From: Emticicia sp040253585
GTDB lineage: Bacteria > Bacteroidota > Bacteroidia > Cytophagales > Spirosomataceae
Length of the DNA: 64,000 bases
Reading direction: 5' to 3'
NCBI RefSeq assembly: GCF_040253585.1
Contig: NZ_JBELAU010000012.1
Coordinates: 1 to 64,000 of the forward strand
Position numbers and translations under genes: made by a program. How positions within the stretch are numbered: the first letter of the stretch is position 1; the number at the start of each line of letters is the position of its first letter. Below, in pieces: positions 1 through 7,655 of the stretch. A model generated the notes under the pieces. It was not told the origin of the DNA, did not search any database, and saw only the letters and a list, made by a program, of their open reading frames with translations.

Positions 1-64
1 TAGTTCTTTATACGTAAATTGAGAAATTTCTCTACATTTGTCATAGAAAATAACCTATGATAAA

Positions 65-1711
65 ATGAAAAATCTTCCTGAGCAATTTGCTCATCCGTAT
101 TCCTTTGCCCCAAAGTTTAAGAAATCTGCCGTTTATTTTTCGATGGAATTTGCCATCGACCAAGCATTAAAAACCTATTCTGGCGGACTCGGTTTTTTGG
201 CTGGCTCGCACATGCGTAGTGCGTATCAACTGAAGCAAAACCTTGTTGGTATTGGTATTTTGTGGAAATATGGTTACTACGACCAAGTTCGCAATACCGA
301 CAACAGTATGGCCGTGCAGTTTCGTGAGAAAATGTATAGTTTTTTGCAAGATACTGGCGTAAAATTTCAGATTAATGTGCAAAATCGTGCCGTTTGGGTG
401 GCTGCGTATTTCTTACCCCCAACTACTTTTGGCACTGTCCCGATGTTTTTTCTGACCACCGACACCGATGGCAATGATACTTGGGGTAGGTCACTTTCCT
501 ATCATCTTTACGATGCCGATGCCTCTATCAAAGTGGCTCAATGTATGCTTTTGGGTATTGGCGGAACTACTTTTCTGGATAAAATCAATTACGAACCCGA
601 TGTGTATCATTTCAATGAAGCTCATGCACTTTCGGGGGCTTTTCATCTGTACAAGAAATTTGGAAAAGTGGCCGATGTAAAAAAACGTTTGGTTTTCACG
701 ACTCACACACCGGAAGAAGCAGGTAATGAAAAACACGACATCAATATGCTTGAAAGCATGAATTTCTTTGCGGGCGTACCGATGAATGAAGTACGTAAGA
801 TTTCTGGAATTACTGATAATGTTTTCAATCACTCGTTAGTTGCTTTACGTTTGAGCCGAAAAGCCAATGCCGTATCTAAACTTCACGGCGACGTTTCCCG
901 CAAAATGTGGGGGGATTATAAAGGAATTTGTGAAATTACGCACGTTACCAATGCCCAAAATAATCTTTATTGGGCTGACGATATTTTAGAAAAAGCCCGC
1001 AAGAAAAGCGATGTAAAAATGATAGCTTCTCGCAAAAAAGAACTGAAAGAAGTATTGTTCAAAACCGTAGCCGACCAAGCAGGCAAACTCTTTAAACCCG
1101 ATGTGTTTACAATCATTTGGGCAAGACGTTTTGCGGCTTACAAACGCCCCGATTTGCTCACTCGTGACCGTGAACGCTTCGATAAATTGATGAAAAATAC
1201 TAAATACCCGATTCAGTTTATTTGGGCAGGAAAACCTTATCCGTTTGATGGTGGAGCAATCAATAATTTCAATCAACTCTATTATTTGAGTCATCTTTAC
1301 CCAAATATGGCAGTGCTGACTGGACATGAATTGAACTTATCGAAACTTATCAAAGATGGCTCGGATGTTTGGCTTAATACGCCAATCGTAACTCGTGAAG
1401 CGTCTGGTACGAGCGGAATGACTGCTGCCATGAATGCCTCTTTGAACTTTTCGACATTTGATGGCTGGGTTTGTGAATTTGCTACTGAGCAGAACTCATT
1501 CGTTGTACCAGATGCTCCGCATTCGCCTGATTGGGAACGAGATAGAGTTGATATTCATAACATGCTCGATATGCTCGAAAATAAAATTTTGCCTATGTAC
1601 TACGACCGCCCCGACGAATGGCAAAGAATGGTTTTACAGAGCATGAATGATGTAAATGCGTTCTTTGATTCTGACCGCATGGCGGCGGAATATTATGAGA
1701 AAGTTTATTGA
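65..1711 (+). CDS. alpha-glucan phosphorylase-family protein, short form, PLP lysine replaced
   Basis: This 548-residue protein resembles the bacterial alpha-glucan phosphorylase (GT35/GT-B) family, which releases glucose-1-phosphate from glycogen-type glucans in the cytoplasm. It starts with the conserved YFSMEFAIDQAL segment and has the two-lobed architecture, but it is far shorter than the usual 800-850 residues. The phosphate-binding motif ARRFAAYKR (R355, K360) is present. The C-terminal signature EASGTSGM-T-AAMN (445-456) aligns with the EASGTGNMK motif of classical enzymes, yet the lysine that forms the Schiff base with pyridoxal phosphate is Thr453. No signal peptide is seen. The ATG at 65 fits the start of the conserved domain, and an in-frame stop lies just upstream. 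A strong hairpin follows the stop, so it is probably transcribed alone or with genes outside the window. Family membership is clear. Whether it is a PLP-dependent phosphorylase or another glucan-active GT-B enzyme is open. Confidence 0.85.
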   Translation: MKNLPEQFAHPYSFAPKFKKSAVYFSMEFAIDQALKTYSGGLGFLAGSHMRSAYQLKQNLVGIGILWKYGYYDQVRNTDNSMAVQFREKMYSFLQDTGVKFQINVQNRAVWVAAYFLPPTTFGTVPMFFLTTDTDGNDTWGRSLSYHLYDADASIKVAQCMLLGIGGTTFLDKINYEPDVYHFNEAHALSGAFHLYKKFGKVADVKKRLVFTTHTPEEAGNEKHDINMLESMNFFAGVPMNEVRKISGITDNVFNHSLVALRLSRKANAVSKLHGDVSRKMWGDYKGICEITHVTNAQNNLYWADDILEKARKKSDVKMIASRKKELKEVLFKTVADQAGKLFKPDVFTIIWARRFAAYKRPDLLTRDRERFDKLMKNTKYPIQFIWAGKPYPFDGGAINNFNQLYYLSHLYPNMAVLTGHELNLSKLIKDGSDVWLNTPIVTREASGTSGMTAAMNASLNFSTFDGWVCEFATEQNSFVVPDAPHSPDWERDRVDIHNMLDMLENKILPMYYDRPDEWQRMVLQSMNDVNAFFDSDRMAAEYYEKVY

Positions 1712-1719
1712 TTGATTTA

Positions 1720-1753
1720 AGTCCGTTGTTTGTGTCGTCACAGACAACGGACT
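1720..1753 (+). terminator. hairpin terminator after the glucan phosphorylase-like gene
   Basis: Two 15-nt arms (1720-1734 and 1739-1753) pair with one G-U wobble around a TCGT loop, 9 nt after the stop codon. The T-rich tract that follows is loose and some distance away, so the efficiency of termination is uncertain. Confidence 0.6.
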
Positions 1754-1789
1754 ATAAAGTAGTTTTTATTAAGATTCATTTTTATCCTG

Positions 1790-1797
1790 TATATTTG
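1790..1797 (+). promoter_or_regulatory. Bacteroidota -7 box TATATTTG
   Basis: The octamer matches the TAnnTTTG consensus and lies 22 nt before the ATG of the AraC-type gene. No clear -33 TTTG is seen at the expected distance, so this is a weak prediction. Confidence 0.4.
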
Positions 1798-1819
1798 GCC
1801 GAAATAAAAGTTTTCAGTC

Positions 1820-2662
1820 ATGCTCCGTGTTCCTTCTTCGATAAGTTCAAAAGAATTTGAGTCTTTGCAGATTCAGGACATGACTTTTGTGGCTTATCGA
1901 AATAATATTTATCCTTCAAAAAACGAGATTTTCTTTGAGGAACACGCCATTATTTATGTACTCGAAGGCGAAAAAAAGTTTATTTCTCCTACACAAGACA
2001 TTCACGTTCAGAAAGGCCAAATCCTATTTTTTCAACGGGGCTGTTATTCGATGAACGAATCTATTGATGTCAATTATCGTAGTCTTGTTTTTTTCTTTCC
2101 CGAAAACCTGCTGAAAGAATTTGTGGCCCAAAACCTCACACTTTTTGAGGATTTGACCGAAAACGCTATCGAACAAATCTTGAGCCTCGAAAGCAGCGAA
2201 AACTTCGATAAGTTTGTTGATTCGCTGATTCCGTTTTTTAGCACTCGCACGAAACTCATGAATCAGTTTTTAAGACTGAAATTCAATGAGTTGATGCTGC
2301 ATCTCATCGAACTCGACCGCAGCGACCAATTTCGTCAGACCCTTTTTAATATTTATCAAGGTCAGAAAGCAGATTTGGCTTATTTTCTTGAAAATTACTA
2401 CCTAAAACCTCTTTCGATTGCCGAATTAGCCCAAATTTCGGGGCGAAGCCTTTCGGCTTTCAAACGTGATTTTGAACTACAATTTCATACTTCTCCCGCC
2501 GCTTGGATTAGAAATAAGCGTTTGGAGTATGCCTATTTTCTTCTACAAAACTCAAAGAAAAATGTTTCCGAGATAAGTCTCGAAATCGGTTATGAAAGCG
2601 TTTCTCATTTCATCAAAGCCTTCAAAGAAAAATACGGTTTTACGCCCAATAAAATAGCTTAA
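1820..2662 (+). CDS. AraC-family transcriptional regulator
   Basis: This is a 280-residue cytoplasmic DNA-binding regulator. Residues about 20-150 resemble the cupin-like sensor half of AraC proteins (note YVLEGEKKF and KGQILFF). Residues about 180-280 form the double helix-turn-helix domain, with SIAELAQISGRSLSAFKRDF as the first HTH and SEISLEIGYESVSHFIKAFK followed by YGFTPNK as the second, the classic AraC/XylS signature. Length is normal for the family. It is flanked by the phosphorylase-like gene and a RAYT gene, both in the same direction but separated by hairpins, so the target is not evident from context. The ligand is unknown. Confidence 0.9.
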   Translation: MLRVPSSISSKEFESLQIQDMTFVAYRNNIYPSKNEIFFEEHAIIYVLEGEKKFISPTQDIHVQKGQILFFQRGCYSMNESIDVNYRSLVFFFPENLLKEFVAQNLTLFEDLTENAIEQILSLESSENFDKFVDSLIPFFSTRTKLMNQFLRLKFNELMLHLIELDRSDQFRQTLFNIYQGQKADLAYFLENYYLKPLSIAELAQISGRSLSAFKRDFELQFHTSPAAWIRNKRLEYAYFLLQNSKKNVSEISLEIGYESVSHFIKAFKEKYGFTPNKIA

Positions 2663-2684
2663 ACCAAAAACGTTATTTTTTGGT
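2663..2684 (+). terminator. weak hairpin after the AraC gene
   Basis: ACCAAAAA (2663-2670) pairs with TTTTTGGT (2677-2684), leaving a 6-nt loop directly after the stop codon. The stem is short and A/T rich and is followed by only a partial T tract. Confidence 0.35.
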
Positions 2685-2749
2685 CGTATTTCGTTAATCA
2701 TTATTAGGTTATTATACTCAATTTTGCATCGCCTATTCCACAAACTCCA

Positions 2750-3346
2750 ATGGCGGACAAATTCCAAAATAAATATCGCATTCCTTCGGCAAGACATCCC
2801 AACTGGGATTATGGCACAAATGGGGCATATTTTATTACGATTTGTACGAAAAACCGACAATATTTTTTGGGAGAATGTGAAAAAGGCAAAATGAGACTAT
2901 CGACCATTGGTGCGATTGTGCAGGGCTTTTGGTATGAAATTCCTAATCATTTTCCATTTATCGAATTGGGTGAATTTGTAGTGATGCCTAATCATATTCA
3001 TGGTATTTTAATTGTGAATAAAAATGGTTTTGATGAAAATATCGACATAATCGCCCCCGTAGAGACGTTGCAATGCAACGTCTCTACCGAGAACAAAAAC
3101 GAATTTTATCAAAAAATATCACCAAAATCTGGGTCGATTTCAACCATTATTCGGTCATACAAATCAATATGTACAAAACACATTCATGCCGCATTTCCGA
3201 CATTGAATTTTGAATGGCAAACACGCTTTTGGGACAATATTATTCGTGATGACGAGGCATTTAATATTATTAGCCAGTACATTATCAATAATCCTTTGAA
3301 TTGGGAAGAAGATAGAATGTTTGGAGAGGAGATGAAACCCGAATAG
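2750..3346 (+). CDS. REP-associated tyrosine transposase (RAYT, IS200-like Y1 fold)
   Basis: This is a 198-residue single-domain Y1 transposase of the RAYT group, domesticated or self-limited HUH enzymes thought to mobilise REP palindromes. The HUH motif is seen as VVMPNHIHGIL (His82, His84), and the candidate catalytic tyrosine is Tyr137 in IIRSYKS. The opening pattern (HPNWDYGTNGAYFITICTKNR) and the C-terminal pattern (FWDNIIRDDEAF, YIINNPLNW) are typical. No IS ends or target duplication are visible. The feature to note is that residues about 104-113 (VETLQCNVST) are encoded by a perfect palindrome of the REP type, located between the HUH motif and the tyrosine. A near-identical palindrome sits just after the gene. 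Assignment is confident; activity is unknown. Confidence 0.9.
   Translation: MADKFQNKYRIPSARHPNWDYGTNGAYFITICTKNRQYFLGECEKGKMRLSTIGAIVQGFWYEIPNHFPFIELGEFVVMPNHIHGILIVNKNGFDENIDIIAPVETLQCNVSTENKNEFYQKISPKSGSISTIIRSYKSICTKHIHAAFPTLNFEWQTRFWDNIIRDDEAFNIISQYIINNPLNWEEDRMFGEEMKPE
3059..3087. repeat. REP-type palindrome inside the RAYT coding sequence
   Basis: The arm GTAGAGACGTTGCA (3059-3072) is followed by one base and then its exact reverse complement (3074-3087). It is read through in frame by the transposase gene. Its nearest relative in the window is the copy at 3360-3388. Confidence 0.9.
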
Positions 3347-3359
3347 GGACGGTTGGTTG

Positions 3360-3388
3360 GTAGAGACGTTGAAATGCAACGTCTCTAC
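3360..3388. repeat. REP-type palindrome between RAYT and leuC
   Basis: This has the same 29-nt structure as the palindrome inside the RAYT gene. One arm differs at one base (GTAGAGACGTTGAA in place of GTAGAGACGTTGCA), so the stem has one mismatch. It lies 14 nt after the transposase stop and 44 nt before leuC. Confidence 0.9.
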
Positions 3389-3431
3389 GGCGGCGAACAA
3401 ACAAAAAACGCATTAAAACAATTAAAAAAAT

Positions 3432-4832
3432 ATGTCAGCACCAAAATCATTATTTGACAAAGTATGGGATGCCCACGTTGTTCGTAACATCGAAGACGGG
3501 CCCGACGTTTTATTCATCGACCGCCACTTCATTCACGAAGTAACGAGTCCAGTTGCCTTTTTGGGTCTTGAAAGTCGTGGTTTAGGCGTACTTTTCCCAA
3601 ATCGTACATTTGCAACAGCCGACCATAATACACCAACAATCAACCAACATTTGCCGGTTCAAGACCCACTTTCGGCCAATCAGTTGAAAGCATTGGAAAC
3701 AAATTCGGCTAAATACGGCATTTCGCACTGGGGATTAGGTCACGCAAAAAATGGTATCGTTCACGTAGTTGGACCAGAAAATGGCATTACACTTCCTGGT
3801 ATGACTATCGTTTGTGGCGACTCTCATACTTCTACGCACGGTGCTTTTGGTGCAATAGCCTTCGGAATTGGTACTTCTGAGGTGGAAATGGTACTTTCTT
3901 CGCAATGTATCATGCAGCCAAAACCAAAGAAAATGCGTGTGACCATCAATGGTAAATTGGGCAAAGGCGTATTGCCAAAAGACGTAACGCTCTTTATTAT
4001 TTCAAAACTTTCGGCAGCAGGTGCAACAGGCTATTTCTGTGAATATGCTGGTGAGGTTTTTGAAAACATGACGATGGAAGGACGTATGACAGTTTGTAAT
4101 ATGTCAATCGAAATGGGTGCGAGAGGTGGCATGATTGCCCCTGACGAAACTACTTTCGCCTACTTGCAAGGCCGTGAGCAAGCTCCAAAAGGCGAGGCTT
4201 GGGACAAAGCTTTGGCTTACTGGAAAACCCTCAAAACCGAAGAAGGAACAGTTTTCGATATTGAATATACTTTTGATGCTTCTGAAATTGAGCCACAAAT
4301 CACTTACGGAACAAACCCAGGTTTGGGAACAGGTATTTCTAAAAATATCCCTCAAGCCGCTGAAGTACTTGATGGTGCTGCATCTTATGCAAAATCATTA
4401 AACTATATGGGCTTTGCCGAAAACGACCAAATCGTTGGTAAACCAATTGATTATGTTTTCTTAGGAAGCTGTACAAACGGCCGTATCGAAGATTTCCGTG
4501 CTTTTGCTTCAATCGTGAAAGGACGCAAAAAAGCGGATAACGTAACGGCTTGGTTAGTACCAGGTTCGCACATCGTAGAATCTCAAATCAAAGAAGAAGG
4601 TATCTTGGATATTTTGACTGAAGCTGGTTTTGCTTTGCGTCAGCCAGGTTGCTCGGCGTGTTTGGCGATGAACGATGATAAAATTCCTGCTGGAAAATAT
4701 GCAGTTTCAACATCAAACCGAAACTTTGAAGGCCGTCAAGGACCAGGTGCAAGAACACTTTTGGCATCTCCGTTAGTGGCAGCAGCAGCGGCTGTTACAG
4801 GAAAAGTTACTGACCCAAGAGAATTTTTATAA
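3432..4832 (+). CDS. leuC: 3-isopropylmalate dehydratase large subunit
   Basis: LeuC, with LeuD, isomerises 2-isopropylmalate to 3-isopropylmalate in leucine synthesis, using a labile [4Fe-4S] cluster. The 466-residue length is standard. The aconitase-type cluster ligands are Cys347 (GSCTNGR), Cys407 and Cys410 (GCSAC), the same numbering as in E. coli LeuC. CGDSHTSTHGAFGA near residue 130 is another hallmark. The ATG at 3432 follows an A-rich stretch without a Shine-Dalgarno sequence, usual for Bacteroidota. It is first in the run leuC-leuD-leuA-leuB. A REP palindrome occupies its 5' spacer, and I found no convincing TAnnTTTG box between the RAYT gene and leuC, so its promoter is unclear. 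Confidence 0.98.
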   Translation: MSAPKSLFDKVWDAHVVRNIEDGPDVLFIDRHFIHEVTSPVAFLGLESRGLGVLFPNRTFATADHNTPTINQHLPVQDPLSANQLKALETNSAKYGISHWGLGHAKNGIVHVVGPENGITLPGMTIVCGDSHTSTHGAFGAIAFGIGTSEVEMVLSSQCIMQPKPKKMRVTINGKLGKGVLPKDVTLFIISKLSAAGATGYFCEYAGEVFENMTMEGRMTVCNMSIEMGARGGMIAPDETTFAYLQGREQAPKGEAWDKALAYWKTLKTEEGTVFDIEYTFDASEIEPQITYGTNPGLGTGISKNIPQAAEVLDGAASYAKSLNYMGFAENDQIVGKPIDYVFLGSCTNGRIEDFRAFASIVKGRKKADNVTAWLVPGSHIVESQIKEEGILDILTEAGFALRQPGCSACLAMNDDKIPAGKYAVSTSNRNFEGRQGPGARTLLASPLVAAAAAVTGKVTDPREFL

Positions 4833-4838
4833 AACTCA

Positions 4839-4898
4839 ACCACTAAGAAACTAAGGTTCACTAAGAAAAGGCTTAGTGATACTTTGTCCCTTAGTGGT
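4839..4898. repeat. imperfect inverted repeat in the leuC-leuD spacer (CACTAAG words)
   Basis: Two 27-nt arms (4839-4865 and 4872-4898) are reverse complements at about 21 of 27 positions around a 6-nt loop. The outer ends ACCACTAAG and the inner ends CACTAAG match exactly. The repeat fills most of the space between the leuC stop and leuD start and would form a long hairpin in the mRNA. No T-run follows. Confidence 0.8.
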
Positions 4899-4917
4899 AA
4901 AAATATAGACAGATAAA

Positions 4918-5514
4918 ATGGCATACGATAAATTTACAGTACTCAAAAGCACCGCAGTTCCGATGCCCATCGAAAATGTGGATACCGACCAAATTATCCC
5001 TGCACGCTTCTTGAAAGCAACAAGCAGAGTCGATTTCGACAAAAACTTATTCAGAGACTGGCGTTATAACGCTGACGATACTCCGAAAGCAGATTTCGTA
5101 TTAAACAACCCTATCTATTCGGGCAAAATCCTTGTAGGTGGCCGCAACTTCGGTAGTGGTTCAAGCCGTGAACACGCCGCTTGGGCGATTTACGACTACG
5201 GTTTCCGTTGCGTAGTGTCGAGTTTCTTTGCTGATATTTTCAAAGGAAATGCCTTGAATATTGGTATTCTTCCAGTGCAAGTTAGTCCAGAATTTTTGCA
5301 TAAAATCTTCACGGCTATTGAGGCAGACCCAAATACCGAACTCGAAGTAAATCTTCCTGCCCAAACCATCACTATTTTGGCAACGGGCGAGTCGGAGAGT
5401 TTCGGCATAAACGGCTACAAAAAGAATAACATGATTAACGGCTACGACGATATTGATTATCTTCAATCTGTAAAATCAGAGATTTCGGCCTTTGCTGAGA
5501 AGAGTCTTTATTAA
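4918..5514 (+). CDS. leuD: 3-isopropylmalate dehydratase small subunit
   Basis: LeuD supplies the swivelling domain that completes the active site of the isopropylmalate isomerase with LeuC. The 198-residue length is normal. The N-terminal VDTDQIIPARFLK segment and the GGRNFGSGSSREHAAWAI motif near residues 77-94 are diagnostic. It follows leuC by 85 nt, most of which is an inverted repeat, and is followed immediately by another inverted repeat. It is expected to be co-transcribed with leuC. Confidence 0.98.
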   Translation: MAYDKFTVLKSTAVPMPIENVDTDQIIPARFLKATSRVDFDKNLFRDWRYNADDTPKADFVLNNPIYSGKILVGGRNFGSGSSREHAAWAIYDYGFRCVVSSFFADIFKGNALNIGILPVQVSPEFLHKIFTAIEADPNTELEVNLPAQTITILATGESESFGINGYKKNNMINGYDDIDYLQSVKSEISAFAEKSLY

Positions 5515-5596
5515 TTTTGAATGATTAAATGAATGAATGAGTGAATGGGTTAAACCATTTTATTATTCTATCATTCTATCATTCGCACATTCAAAA
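5515..5596. repeat. imperfect inverted repeat in the leuD-leuA spacer (GAATGA words)
   Basis: The left half begins TTTTGAATG at 5515 and runs as quasi-tandem GAATGA-like words to about 5550. The right half consists of the complementary words (TATCATTC and similar) and ends CATTCAAAA at 5596, so the outer 9 nt match exactly. It fills the whole space between leuD and the likely start codon of the next gene. Confidence 0.75.
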
Positions 5597-5602
5597 TTGA
5601 AG

Positions 5603-7114
5603 ATGCGACACATTGAAATAATGGATACAACGCTCCGTGATGGTGAACAAACCAGCGGAGTGTCTTTTTCAGCTACCGAAAAACTGGCAATCGCCCAGAT
5701 GCTACTCACTGAAGTGAAAGTGGATAGAATTGAGGTGGCTTCTGCTCGTGTTTCGGAAGGTGAATTATTAGCTGTACAAAAAATTACCAATTGGGCAAAA
5801 GAACATAATTTGCTTGAAAAAGTAGAGGTTTTGACCTTTGTCGATGGTGAAGCTTCTATCAACTGGATGCTACAAGCAGGTGCTAAAGTTATGAATTTAT
5901 TGACCAAAGGCTCAATGAATCATCTGACGCACCAGTTGAAAAAAACACCCGAACAGCACTTTGGCGAAATTGCACAGGTGATTTCATTGGCAAAATCGAA
6001 AGGTATTGAAGCAAATGTTTATTTAGAAGATTGGAGCAACGGAATGCGAAATTCACAAGAATACGTTTTTCAATTTCTCGATTTTCTGAGTACACAACCA
6101 ATCAAACGAGTGCTTTTGCCCGATACATTGGGAGTTTTGACACCTTACGAAACCTACGATTTTATCAAAGCTATCGTTGAGCGTTATCCAACTCAGCATT
6201 TCGATTTTCACGCTCATAATGACTATGATTTGAGCGTAGCCAACGTTATGGAGGCCATTCGTGCAGGCATACAAGGCTTGCACCTAACTGTAAATGGCAT
6301 GGGCGAACGCACAGGAAATGCACCGTTGGCCAGTACGATTGCGGTTATTAATGATTTTATGCCCGATGTTACTACCTCGGTGGTTGAGCAGTCTTTGCAT
6401 ACGGTTAGTAAAATCGTTGAGAGTTTTTCGGGCTTTGGTATTCCTGTAAATAAGCCAATCGTTGGCGAAAACGTATTTACGCAAACGGCGGGTATCCATG
6501 CCGACGGCGATAATAAAAACAATCTTTATTTCAACGATTTGATGCCTGAGCGTTTCGGACGTACTCGAAAATACGCTCTCGGAAAAACATCAGGTAAGGC
6601 TAATATTGAGAAAAACCTCCAAGAAATTGGTATTTCTCTTTCACCCGAAGAAATCAAGAAAGTTACACAAAGAATCATCGAACTCGGCGACCGTAAGGAA
6701 GTCGTCACGAAAGAAGATTTGCCATACATTATCTCCGATGTACTTGATAGTGAGGCAGTTGCCGAGCGAGTGCATGTGCTTAATTATGTAATGACTCACT
6801 CGAAAAACCTTCGTCCATCGGCCACTTTAATGGTAAAAATCGACGAGGATATTTTTGAAGAAAACGCCCAAGGCGATGGTCAATACGATGCCTTTATGAA
6901 TGCCTTGAAGAAAATTTATCTGAAAAAGAAACAAAGTCTTCCAACGCTGACAGACTATGCCGTAAGGATTCCGCCAGGCGGAAAAACCGATGCACTTTGT
7001 GAGACCATCATTAGTTGGGAATACAACGGAAAAAGCTTCAAAACTCGTGGTTTAGATTCAGACCAAACTGTTTCAGCTATCAAAGCTACTCAGAAGATGC
7101 TGAATTTGATTTAG
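5603..7114 (+). CDS. leuA: 2-isopropylmalate synthase-type enzyme (HMGL family, Bacteroidota form)
   Basis: This 503-residue enzyme of the isopropylmalate/citramalate/homocitrate synthase family condenses acetyl-CoA with a 2-keto acid. The catalytic TIM barrel opens with MDTTLRDGEQTSGVSF. Metal-binding His203 and His205 lie in DFHAHNDYD, followed by VNGMGERTGNAPL. The C-terminal region beyond about residue 385 resembles the leucine-binding regulatory domain. The ATG at 5603 is chosen over an in-frame ATG at 5537, because the extra 22 codons run through the inverted repeat and the family begins at MRHIEIMDTT. Its position between leuD and leuB, with no other leuA here, suggests it makes 2-isopropylmalate. 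Sequence alone does not fully exclude citramalate synthase activity. Confidence 0.85.
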   Translation: MRHIEIMDTTLRDGEQTSGVSFSATEKLAIAQMLLTEVKVDRIEVASARVSEGELLAVQKITNWAKEHNLLEKVEVLTFVDGEASINWMLQAGAKVMNLLTKGSMNHLTHQLKKTPEQHFGEIAQVISLAKSKGIEANVYLEDWSNGMRNSQEYVFQFLDFLSTQPIKRVLLPDTLGVLTPYETYDFIKAIVERYPTQHFDFHAHNDYDLSVANVMEAIRAGIQGLHLTVNGMGERTGNAPLASTIAVINDFMPDVTTSVVEQSLHTVSKIVESFSGFGIPVNKPIVGENVFTQTAGIHADGDNKNNLYFNDLMPERFGRTRKYALGKTSGKANIEKNLQEIGISLSPEEIKKVTQRIIELGDRKEVVTKEDLPYIISDVLDSEAVAERVHVLNYVMTHSKNLRPSATLMVKIDEDIFEENAQGDGQYDAFMNALKKIYLKKKQSLPTLTDYAVRIPPGGKTDALCETIISWEYNGKSFKTRGLDSDQTVSAIKATQKMLNLI

Positions 7115-7119
7115 TTTAT

Positions 7120-7154
7120 AGGCACAAAGGTTCATAGTGACAAAGGCACAAAGT
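7120..7154 (+). repeat. left arm of the inverted repeat around the S23-type gene
   Basis: The arm is built from AGGCACAAAGG-type words. It matches the left arm of the repeat at 36383-36417 at about 31 of 35 positions, so the two loci belong to one dispersed family. Confidence 0.75.
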
Positions 7155-7179
7155 AAAATTAAACGTAACTTTACATAAA

Positions 7180-7545
7180 TTGGATAGTTCAATAAAAACA
7201 TATCGAGATTTGATTGTTTGGCAAAAGGCTATGCAATTTGTTACAAATATTTATTCAAAAAGTGCTTTACTGCCTCAAAACGAGCAATTTGGTCTTACCT
7301 CACAAATTAGACGTTCTGCTGTTTCAATTCCAAGTAATATTGCAGAAGGCTATGGCAGAAATAGTACTGGTGATTATACTCGATTTTTACAAATAGCTTT
7401 GGGTTCATTGTTTGAGATTCAAACCCAAATAGAAATTGCCTTTAATCTCAATTATATTTCAGAAAGTGACTTTCAATCTTTATTTGAACAAAGTCGTGAG
7501 ATTGAAAGAATGTTATCAAGTTTGATTAATAAATTAAAAAAATGA
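7180..7545 (+). CDS. four-helix-bundle protein of the S23/IVS family
   Basis: This is a 121-residue protein of the family first named for ORFs within 23S rRNA intervening sequences, which also includes the Avd proteins of diversity-generating retroelements. Diagnostic segments are YRDLIVWQKAM near residues 8-18, the turn SIPSNIAEGYGR (49-60) and FLQIALGSLFEIQTQI (69-84). The family folds as a four-helix bundle that assembles into a pentamer and is thought to bind nucleic acid. The start is the TTG at 7180; no in-frame ATG or GTG is available upstream before a stop. It interrupts the leu operon between leuA and leuB and sits inside a pair of inverted repeats. Its biological function is not established. 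Confidence 0.85.
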   Translation: MDSSIKTYRDLIVWQKAMQFVTNIYSKSALLPQNEQFGLTSQIRRSAVSIPSNIAEGYGRNSTGDYTRFLQIALGSLFEIQTQIEIAFNLNYISESDFQSLFEQSREIERMLSSLINKLKK

Positions 7546-7610
7546 CACGTTGTAGTCTTGTGCCATAAATGCCTAATTTATACTTTATAACTCTTGTGGT
7601 TTTAAGTATA

Positions 7611-7645
7611 ACTTTGTCCCTCTGTGCCTTTGCTCCTCTGTGCCT
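7611..7645 (-). repeat. right arm of the inverted repeat around the S23-type gene
   Basis: The arm reads ACTTTGTCCCTCTGTGCC and onward. It ends 10 nt before the leuB start codon, so leuB translation begins at the foot of the predicted stem. Confidence 0.75.
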
Positions 7646-7655
7646 CAAATAAAAA

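Larger units (their letters stand above)
7120..7645 (+). mobile_element. putative IVS-like element: 35-nt inverted ends around an S23-type gene
   Basis: A 526-bp segment between leuA and leuB is bounded by 35-nt arms (7120-7154 and 7611-7645). The left arm and the reverse complement of the right arm agree at 27 of 35 positions without gaps, and both end with ACAAAGT on the inner side and AGGCACA on the outer side. Inside is a single gene for an S23-family four-helix-bundle protein. The arrangement of an S23 ORF within a long stem resembles the intervening sequences found in some 23S rRNA genes. That this is a transposable unit is inference: no target duplication was identified. Confidence 0.5.

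Noticed and set aside
3164..3400. Minus-strand frame reading VETLHFNVST, similar to a segment of the RAYT protein
   Set aside because: It reads the opposite strand of the second REP palindrome and the RAYT 3' end. The likeness comes from the palindrome, not from a second gene.
3347..3431. Leucine attenuator with leader peptide before leuC
   Set aside because: No short ORF rich in Leu codons is present, and the only hairpin is the REP palindrome without a T-run.
5537..5602. Upstream start for the isopropylmalate synthase gene
   Set aside because: The extra 22 residues are encoded by the inverted repeat, and the family begins at MRHIEIMDTT.
7120..7645. CRISPR-like array suggested by repeated GGCACAAAGG words
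   Set aside because: The words are not evenly spaced, there are no unique spacers of constant length, and no cas gene is nearby.
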